A DNA stretch of 10,695 nucleotides from Candidatus Woesearchaeota archaeon (lineage in GTDB: Archaea; Nanobdellota; Nanobdellia; Woesearchaeales; JAFCFN01): positions 1 to 10,695 of the forward strand of contig JAFCEI010000017.1 of the NCBI GenBank assembly GCA_017609245.1, in the 5' to 3' direction. Below the pieces are notes generated by a model, which was given only the letters and a program-made list of their open reading frames with translations, searched no databases and was not told the origin of the DNA. Positions 6,594 through 10,695 of the stretch are shown in pieces (positions within the stretch are counted from its first letter, which is position 1; every line of letters starts with the position of its first letter). The translations under genes and the position numbers were made by a program.

Positions 6594-6601
6594 ATTATAT
6601 A
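6594..6601 (-). promoter_or_regulatory. Possible TATA box of the uS15 operon
   Basis: On the minus strand this reads TATATAAT. A start about 26 bp downstream (near 6571) would give a leader of about 55 nt with no ribosome site next to the ATG. Read-through from the tRNA gene is the alternative source of the mRNA. Confidence 0.35.
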
Positions 6602-6631
6602 GGAAAAAATACTCCTTTATAAAAGTTTGTA

Positions 6632-6704
6632 TAGCCCCGCCAGGATTCGAACCTGAGTCCCAGGACCCAAAATCCTGGATGATTGGCCACTACACCACGG
6701 GGCT
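6632..6704 (-). tRNA. tRNA-Gln (anticodon TTG)
   Basis: On the minus strand a 7-bp acceptor stem AGCCCCG/CGGGGCT closes a cloverleaf. The D-loop is AGTGGCCAAT-like, the anticodon stem CAGGA/TCCTG has loop TTTTGGG (anticodon TTG at 6668-6670), and a T-arm TCAGG/CCTGG has loop TTCGAAT. The discriminator base is A (6632), and no CCA is encoded, as expected for many archaea. The anticodon reads CAA, and CAG by wobble. No intron is seen. The AGTGGCCAAT D-loop resembles archaeal Gln and Glu tRNAs. A TATA-like box lies about 28 bp before its 5' end. Confidence 0.95.
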
Positions 6705-6727
6705 ATATAATAGTAAAAATATTAAGT

Positions 6728-6737
6728 ATTTTTAAAC
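6728..6737 (-). promoter_or_regulatory. TATA box of tRNA-Gln
   Basis: On the minus strand this reads TTTAAAAATA and lies about 28 bp from the tRNA 5' end. It directly abuts the stop codon of dphB (6738-6740), so the tRNA promoter is packed against the end of that gene. Confidence 0.5.
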
Positions 6738-7499
6738 TTAATGAAACTGAGCCAAGAACTCTTCTTCCATAAAATGCATCTTTCCAGGAACAATCAAACA
6801 ATGCGGTGGCTTTCCAAAATCAGCTGCCAGCAGCTCTTTCGCAGGGCCAGCCTTTATCACAAAATCATCTCTTCCTAATCTTGCACATCCGACACAAAAG
6901 GCATTTTCATTGAAGATATCGTGCTTTTTCTTAGCCTCAATCTTCAGCAAAACCTCAATCCCGTCATTTACAGTCATAAACCTCTCCTTGCTTGGGTCTA
7001 GATCAAGCAAGAACAATGTGTGCAGGCCAAGCTCCAGGTTTTTCTCCAGAACATTATAAGGTGTTTCAACAGAGACATATTCTTCAAAAAAAGGGATAGA
7101 TGTTGTCTTGCCAAAATTATACAGCTGAAGCCCGGTCCTTGCAACTGCAGTATATACAGATGCATTGTGCACAATCTCAACATCAATCCCAGCTTTCTCT
7201 GCTCTCAACAGCAGGTCAGCATGGGTTGTGGCTGTCAGGGCATCGCCAACAACCAGAAAACTTACATTCCTGTGCCTTGCCTGGTCAAGAATTGTTTGTT
7301 CAGCCTGCTTCTCAACCAACTCCCTATCAGCTAAGATTATCTTCTTGCTGTAAAACTTTTCCAACTCCTCCACAGAACAAGAAAGTATTGAAGTGTAGTT
7401 CTCAAGATAAACAACACCAGATCTTTTCACTAATTCCAGTCCTTTGACAGAAATATCTTTCTGGTCATTCAGCCCAAGCCCGATGATAAAAAGTGACAT
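6738..7499 (-). CDS. dphB: Diphthine synthase
   Basis: The protein has 253 aa, full length for the family. It is the S-adenosylmethionine-dependent methyltransferase that methylates the aminocarboxypropyl-histidine of elongation factor 2 on the path to diphthamide. Evidence is the tetrapyrrole-methylase fold start SLFIIGLGLNDQKDISVKGL, VVYLENYTS (about 29-37), the motif VVGDALTATTHADL (83-96) and NASVYTAVARTGLQLYNFGK (112-131), all typical of DphB/DPH5. The N-terminal GLGL loop and the GDALTATTH motif form the cofactor pocket. No Shine-Dalgarno precedes the ATG. TTATATAAA is centred 27 bp upstream, so the mRNA is probably leaderless. The gene stands alone, divergent from ftsZ. Confidence 0.95.
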   Translation of the reverse strand: MSLFIIGLGLNDQKDISVKGLELVKRSGVVYLENYTSILSCSVEELEKFYSKKIILADRELVEKQAEQTILDQARHRNVSFLVVGDALTATTHADLLLRAEKAGIDVEIVHNASVYTAVARTGLQLYNFGKTTSIPFFEEYVSVETPYNVLEKNLELGLHTLFLLDLDPSKERFMTVNDGIEVLLKIEAKKKHDIFNENAFCVGCARLGRDDFVIKAGPAKELLAADFGKPPHCLIVPGKMHFMEEEFLAQFH

Positions 7500-7521
7500 T
7501 TTCTTAAGTCTGCGTAAGTAG

Positions 7522-7530
7522 TTTATATAA
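7522..7530 (-). promoter_or_regulatory. TATA box of dphB (leaderless promoter)
   Basis: On the minus strand this reads TTATATAAA. It is centred at 7526, about 27 bp from the dphB ATG at 7499, which predicts transcription starting at the start codon. Confidence 0.55.
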
Positions 7531-7621
7531 TTTTCGACGATATTTGCTGATTTTTAATCAAAAATGCTTCCACTGGAACTCAAGGTTGCTCCAGTCGAAA
7601 ACTAGGTTTAATCGACGGAAG
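7531..7621. repeat. Nested inverted repeats (possible multi-branch structure)
   Basis: TTTTCGAC (7531-7538) is complementary to GTCGAAAA (7594-7601). Inside lie ATTTTT-AATC-AAAAAT (7550-7565) and ACTGGA (7572-7577) with TCCAGT (7590-7595). CTTCC (7567-7571) could also pair with GGAAG (7617-7621). The outer pair and the two inner hairpins could form a three-way junction with a 2-nt conflict. The block begins right at the dphB TATA box. It could be a structured RNA read from the plus strand, or operator DNA. No coding frame fits it. Confidence 0.4.
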
Positions 7622-7643
7622 TATATTTTAGTTTACAGAAATA

Positions 7644-7651
7644 TTTATATA
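7644..7651 (+). promoter_or_regulatory. Possible distal TATA box before the hairpin set
   Basis: TTTATATA lies in an AT-rich stretch. A start about 26 bp downstream, near 7675, would place the first TTGGCG-loop hairpin 10 nt into the transcript. The AT richness makes chance boxes common, so this is weak. A stronger-looking minus-strand box, TTTAAATA, occurs at 7851-7858. Confidence 0.3.
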
Positions 7652-7685
7652 TTATAAAAGTATAGAAATAACTATATTCATTCAA

Positions 7686-7813
7686 GAGTTTTTTGGCGAA
7701 AACTCGTTTGATACTCGGTATAAAATCTTTGTTTTGGCGAACAAAGCTCAAATATTTGTTCTTAGCACATAAATCTCTGCAATTTGGTTGTTTAATCATC
7801 TGTTGGCGCAGAT
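7686..7813. repeat. Three hairpins with identical TTGGCG loop and different stems
   Basis: Hairpin 1 (7686-7705) is GAGTTTT-TTGGCG-AAAACTC. Hairpin 2 (7727-7746) is CTTTGTT-TTGGCG-AACAAAG. Hairpin 3 (7798-7813) is ATCTG-TTGGCG-CAGAT. All stems are perfect Watson-Crick (7, 7 and 5 bp) with unrelated sequences, while the six loop bases are the same. Hairpin 3 extends through a symmetrical 3x3 internal loop to TTTA (7791-7794)/TAAA (7817-7820). A small ATAC-TCG-GTAT hairpin (7711-7721) lies between 1 and 2. Different stems around a constant loop are what an RNA selected for structure plus loop recognition looks like. The strand is not settled: on the minus strand the loop would be CGCCAA. The set lies in the gap between dphB and ftsZ and could be part of the ftsZ leader or a separate small RNA. 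Confidence 0.75.
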
Positions 7814-7850
7814 AACTAAACTGTTTCTAAAGAGGGGTAAGATTCACTTT

Positions 7851-7858
7851 TATTTAAA
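7851..7858 (+). promoter_or_regulatory. Proximal TATA-like box of ftsZ
   Basis: TATTTAAA would place transcription near 7881 and give a leader of about 35 nt holding GGGGG (7903-7907), 8 nt before the ATG. An inverted repeat, AGATTG (7858-7863) with CAATCT (7872-7877), fills the space between box and start and could be an operator. The reverse strand of the same site reads TTTAAATA, so it may also serve minus-strand transcription. Confidence 0.4.
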
Positions 7859-7915
7859 GATTGTGTATCTTCAATCTATATAACAAAAAATATGGGAAAA
7901 AAGGGGGAATAAAAA

Positions 7916-8989
7916 ATGGATTTTATTGTAGAAAACGCAATTAAAAACAATACAAAAAAAGATTTTGAAAACATAGCAGTAAACCAAGCAAACATAAAAG
8001 TAATCGGCGTAGGCGGTGCAGGAAATAATATGGTCAACTGGCTGTATAACAAAGGCATCAAAGGTGCAGAGATAAGTGCCTGCAACACAGACCAGCAGCA
8101 TCTTGACATGACAGAAGCTGACAGAAAATTCCTGATCGGACAGGACACAACACGTGGCCTAGGATGCGGCGGATTTCCTGAAAAAGGCGCTGAATCTGCT
8201 CAAGAGAGCATGCAGAATATCAAAGAAAGCCTAAAAGACGCTGATATGGTGTTTGTATGTGCTGGAATGGGCGGCGGAACAGGAACAGGAGCAGCACCAG
8301 TTGTAGCTCAGGTTGCTAAAGACGCTGGAGCAATTGTTATTGGAACAGTGACAATGCCATTTAATATTGAAAGAGCAAGGATTGACAAAGCTGAGTTTGG
8401 ACTGAGCCAATTAAGAGAGGTTTCTGATACTGTTATTGTGATTGATAATAATAGGCTGGCTGACATAGCTGGCAACCTGCCAGTTCAGCAGGCTTTTGCA
8501 GTAGCAAATGAATTGGTTTCCACAATGATCAAAGGGATTGTTGAGACAATCGCAGTGCCTTCACTGGTTAACCTGGACTATGCAGATGTAAAAGCGATCA
8601 TGAAGAACGGCGGAGTAGCTGCAATAGGTGTCGGGTCATCAGACACTGAAAACAGGGTTGAAGAAGCTGTTAAAGCTGCTTTAAACAATCCGTTGCTTGA
8701 CATCAACTATGAAGGTGCAACAGGAGCTTTGATCCATGTATCTGGCGGAGCAGACATGACACTTGACGAGATCAGCAAGGTTGGTGAACTGATAACTGAA
8801 TCACTTGACCAGGATGCAAATGTCATCTGGGGAGCAAGAATCTCAGAAGATATGAAAGGAAAGCTGACAGTCATGACAATTACAACAGGTGTCAAGTCAC
8901 CATGGATACTTGGAAAAGTTGACCACACCAGGGCAAGTCCTCAGGCAGAGATGCTTGGCGATGAGCTGGGAATTGAAGTGATTTCATAA
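7916..8989 (+). CDS. ftsZ: Cell division GTPase FtsZ
   Basis: This 357-aa tubulin-family GTPase polymerises into the division ring. The nucleotide-binding half is complete: VIGVGGAGNN (29-38), ACNTDQQHL (55-63), and the tubulin signature GGGTGTG (119-125). The catalytic T7 loop NLDYAD (219-224) keeps both acidic residues. The tight similarity to archaeal FtsZ through WGARISEDMKGKLTVMTITTGVKSP suggests FtsZ1, but paralogue assignment needs a tree. A 23-aa N-terminal extension precedes the fold. The C-terminal tail after the core is only about 23 residues, with no long disordered linker and no obvious bacterial-type terminal peptide. The loop normally written GLGAGG has a cysteine (GLGCGG). GGGGG at 7903-7907 serves as ribosome site. 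The gene is followed by a strong terminator and preceded by an unusual structured region. Confidence 0.96.
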   Translation: MDFIVENAIKNNTKKDFENIAVNQANIKVIGVGGAGNNMVNWLYNKGIKGAEISACNTDQQHLDMTEADRKFLIGQDTTRGLGCGGFPEKGAESAQESMQNIKESLKDADMVFVCAGMGGGTGTGAAPVVAQVAKDAGAIVIGTVTMPFNIERARIDKAEFGLSQLREVSDTVIVIDNNRLADIAGNLPVQQAFAVANELVSTMIKGIVETIAVPSLVNLDYADVKAIMKNGGVAAIGVGSSDTENRVEEAVKAALNNPLLDINYEGATGALIHVSGGADMTLDEISKVGELITESLDQDANVIWGARISEDMKGKLTVMTITTGVKSPWILGKVDHTRASPQAEMLGDELGIEVIS

Positions 8990-8992
8990 TCA

Positions 8993-9008
8993 CACCTTAT
9001 ATTAGGTG
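8993..9008 (+). other. Short hairpin after ftsZ stop
   Basis: CACCT-TATATT-AGGTG forms a 5-bp stem with a 6-nt loop starting 4 nt after the ftsZ stop. It may protect the mRNA end or help the following terminator. Confidence 0.4.
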
Positions 9009-9015
9009 CTTTCTG

Positions 9016-9070
9016 AGCCTTCATTACCGCCCCCAATCGTTTTGAAGGCTTATTTTTTCTTTTTTTTTTT
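9016..9070 (+). terminator. ftsZ terminator: hairpin plus oligo-T
   Basis: AGCCTTC (9016-9022) pairs with GAAGGCT (9044-9050), enclosing a 21-nt C-rich loop, and is followed by T6-C-T10 (9053-9070). Archaeal termination depends mainly on such oligo-T runs, so this is a strong terminator for ftsZ and largely separates it from the downstream surface-protein genes. Confidence 0.75.
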
Positions 9071-9090
9071 GAAAATAGGAGATTGGAAAA

Positions 9091-9198
9091 ATGAAAAGTG
9101 ATTATGACATAAATTTGAATCTTACTAGTTATAATTCTATCAAAGATATTGAAAATAATATGATCATTGTTGGTACAATCAGGAGGTTGAAAAGATGA
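9091..9198 (+). CDS. Possible 35-aa ORF coupled to the LamG surface protein
   Basis: An ATG at 9091 with GGAG at 9078-9081 (9-nt spacing) opens a 35-codon frame whose TGA overlaps the ATG of the next gene as ATGA. The peptide starts MKSDYDINLNLTSYNSIKD and ends IIVGTIRRLKR; it has no signal sequence or known motif. The Shine-Dalgarno of the next gene (AGGAGG 9181-9186) lies inside it. The good ribosome site and the exact overlap favour real translation, as a small protein or a leader peptide that sets translation of the surface protein. Confidence 0.45.
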   Translation: MKSDYDINLNLTSYNSIKDIENNMIIVGTIRRLKR

Positions 9199-10695
9199 AG
9201 AACAAAAATACAACAAACAGCAGAAAAACATGGAAAGTGATGCTGATAACACTGGCATTGATGGTCGTGGTTTCTTCAATTTCAATGGCTGTTGTAGCGA
9301 CAGCTCTCGACGATGATTGTAATTTTTGGTGCAAAATAAAATATCTTTTTACTGGTGGGATAATTACTGGTGCTGTTGTTGTTAATGATTCTTCTCCTGG
9401 TTTGGTTGCATTATGGCATATGGATGAAAATTCAGGCAGTATAATTTATGATTCTTCTGGAAATGGTAATAATGGGACAATATCTGGTGCAACGTGGACA
9501 ACTGGAAAGTTTGGAAATGCGCTTTCTTTTGACGGTGTTGATGATTATGTATCTATTCCCCATAACAATGCTTTAGTGCCTGATAATCTAACAATAGCTT
9601 TTTGGGTTAAAGTAAATACTAATTCAACAGGAGTATTGCTTAGCAAGGATAATGCATGGACACATGGATATGATGTTAAAATAGGGACAAAATATCATGG
9701 ACATCTAACATCACGATTTGGCCATCATTTATGGGGAAATATCTGGGGAGCAGAGATTTATCCTGATAGCTACCCTGGCAGATATTCTGATGACAAAGAT
9801 CCAAACCCTATTCCAGAAAACGTGTGGCAACATATTGCTGTTAGTTTTACTCAAGGTAGCGGGGGTGCCAAAGGCTGGGTAAAGCTGTATAGAAATGGAG
9901 TTATAGTTGTTCAAGGCCCGACCAAAGGTTATCCTTATTACGCCAAAGGTATTAAAAGAGCAGTTCCTTTGAGGATTAATCCTTATAAAAATTTTAATGG
10001 AACTATAGATGAGGTTGCAATTTATAATAAGGTGTTAAGCAATTCAGAAGTAAGAAGGCTTGCATCAATTGATGAACCTGCTGTCTGCGGGGATGGTATT
10101 TTGGAGTTAGGAGAGCAGTGTGATGATAGCAATACAGTAAGTGGTGATGGCTGTACTTCTGGTTGTTTGGTTGAACAAAGTTGCGGTTACTATATCACAG
10201 AGAATACTGTGCTTCAGAATGATTTGCAATGCAATGGAACTGCACTTACTATTGTTGCTAACGACGTGACTTTGGATTGTGCAGGACATAGCATAACAGG
10301 AACTGGAATAGGAACAGGAATCTTTGTTGATAACTTTCCAGGCAATATAAATGGTGTTACAGTGAAGAATTGCAATATTGAGAATTTTGTGTATGGAATA
10401 ATGATGAAAAGAACTTCAAATTCTACAATATCTAATAATCATATATCTAGTAATGGAACTGCAGGTGAAGGAATTTCTATTAGTTACGGGGAGAATAATA
10501 AAATTACTAACAATACTCTCTCTAATTTAGAAGGGTGCTTAGGTTTTGGTGCAACTAGTTATAATCTAATTGAGAATAATACAATTAGAAGCTGCAGTAA
10601 AAAAGGAATTTCAATGGATAGTGCTCATTACAACACATTTAGGAATAATATCATTAGAGATGGTGCAGGCGTTGCTGGTAGAGCACATCAAAATA
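9195..10695 (+). CDS. Secreted LamG / Cys-repeat / beta-helix surface protein (3' end outside window)
   Basis: The frame is open from the ATG at 9195 to the window edge (500 codons, no stop). AGGAGG at 9181-9186 stands 8 nt before the ATG. Residues 1-38 look like a signal peptide or anchor: a basic start (KNKNTTNSRKTWK), a hydrophobic core at 15-36, then DDDC. Residues about 68-285 form a LamG/concanavalin-like domain (GLVALWHMDENSG, YDSSGNGNNGTI, GNALSFDGVDDYVSIP, WQHIAVSF, FNGTIDEVAIYNKVLS). Residues about 298-324 form a Cys-repeat of the DUF4215 kind (CGDGILELGEQCDDSN, then SGDGCTSGC). From about 330 on there are NosD-like parallel beta-helix repeats (GHSITGTG, TSNSTISNNHISSNG, ENNKITNNTL, YNLIENNTI, YNTFRNNII). 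The combination suggests a cell-surface adhesin or a carbohydrate-binding protein. Ligand and enzyme activity are not evident. Confidence 0.9.
   Translation, partial: MKNKNTTNSRKTWKVMLITLALMVVVSSISMAVVATALDDDCNFWCKIKYLFTGGIITGAVVVNDSSPGLVALWHMDENSGSIIYDSSGNGNNGTISGATWTTGKFGNALSFDGVDDYVSIPHNNALVPDNLTIAFWVKVNTNSTGVLLSKDNAWTHGYDVKIGTKYHGHLTSRFGHHLWGNIWGAEIYPDSYPGRYSDDKDPNPIPENVWQHIAVSFTQGSGGAKGWVKLYRNGVIVVQGPTKGYPYYAKGIKRAVPLRINPYKNFNGTIDEVAIYNKVLSNSEVRRLASIDEPAVCGDGILELGEQCDDSNTVSGDGCTSGCLVEQSCGYYITENTVLQNDLQCNGTALTIVANDVTLDCAGHSITGTGIGTGIFVDNFPGNINGVTVKNCNIENFVYGIMMKRTSNSTISNNHISSNGTAGEGISISYGENNKITNNTLSNLEGCLGFGATSYNLIENNTIRSCSKKGISMDSAHYNTFRNNIIRDGAGVAGRAHQN

Larger units (their letters stand above)
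7500..7915. other. 416-bp intergenic region between divergent dphB and ftsZ
   Basis: This is the only stretch over 300 bp without a convincing gene. From left to right it holds the dphB TATA box, a nested inverted-repeat block, an AT-rich stretch with a possible plus-strand TATA box and a TATAG-AAATAA-CTATA inverted repeat (7661-7676), the three TTGGCG-loop hairpins, a TATA-like box usable on either strand near 7851-7858, the AGATTG/CAATCT repeat, and the ftsZ ribosome site. A 63-codon minus-strand frame (7608-7799) has no ribosome site, starts inside hairpin 3 and is not accepted as a gene. Confidence 0.7.

Noticed and set aside
6516..6631. S15-binding leader riboregulator between tRNA-Gln and uS15
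   Set aside because: A repeated GCTGGA and short complementary stretches are present, but no stable conserved structure can be recognised by eye.
7608..7799. 63-codon minus-strand frame in the dphB-ftsZ gap
   Set aside because: No ribosome site, start codon lies inside hairpin 3, strongly lysine/tyrosine/phenylalanine-biased peptide expected from AT-rich DNA, and no recognisable motif.
7686..7813. CRISPR-like repeat array
   Set aside because: Only a 6-bp core is shared, spacing is irregular, and the stems differ; CRISPR repeats would be near-identical over 24 bp or more.
7876..8148. Antisense open frames over the start of ftsZ
   Set aside because: They mirror the coding constraint of ftsZ and show only hydrophobic low-complexity sequence.
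8954..8962. Another TTGGCG inside ftsZ as a fourth hairpin
   Set aside because: The flanks are not complementary, so no stem forms; it is ordinary coding sequence.

Overview
The window most resembles a chromosome segment of an AT-rich archaeon, probably a DPANN lineage of the Woesearchaeota/Pacearchaeota type. The archaeal signs are an archaeal-type uS15, a diphthine synthase, an XPD/Rad3-like Fe-S helicase, a RecJ-like DHH nuclease directly after uS15, TATA boxes about 26 bp before start codons (some apparently leaderless), a tRNA without encoded CCA, and an archaeal FtsZ. The DPANN placement is inference, from codon and AT character and the Cys-rich and LamG/beta-helix surface proteins.

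Layout. (1) Positions 1-2181, plus strand: a compact signalling-like cluster. It holds the C-terminal end of a FIST-type sensor protein, a membrane receptor with HAMP but no recognisable output domain, a possible 33-aa ORF, a RAD55/KaiC-like ATPase with a degenerate P-loop, and a small CxxC/CxxC protein whose 3' end overlaps the next gene. (2) 2108-3994, minus: an XPD-like helicase. (3) 3995-4128: a divergent promoter region with inverted repeats, serving the helicase and a small winged-helix regulator (4129-4398, plus). (4) 4408-6704, minus: tRNA-Gln(TTG), then uS15, a RecJ-like nuclease and a small Cys-rich membrane-anchored protein, the last three tightly packed (ATGA overlap, then a 3-nt gap). 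(5) 6738-7499, minus: dphB, with a TATA box placed for a leaderless mRNA. (6) 7500-7915: a 416-bp non-coding region, structurally the richest part of the window. It contains three perfect hairpins with different stems but the same TTGGCG apical loop. (7) 7916-8989, plus: ftsZ, followed by a hairpin/oligo-T terminator. (8) 9091-10695, plus: a 35-aa ORF coupled by ATGA to a large secreted LamG / Cys-repeat / beta-helix protein that runs off the window.

The genes cover core information processing (helicase, nuclease, uS15, tRNA, EF-2 modification), division (ftsZ) and the cell surface (two Cys-repeat proteins), plus an accessory sensor cluster. The best candidates for something undescribed are the TTGGCG-loop hairpin set upstream of ftsZ and the FIST / HAMP-only / degenerate-ATPase / Zn-finger cluster. 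No mobile element, CRISPR array or rRNA was seen.
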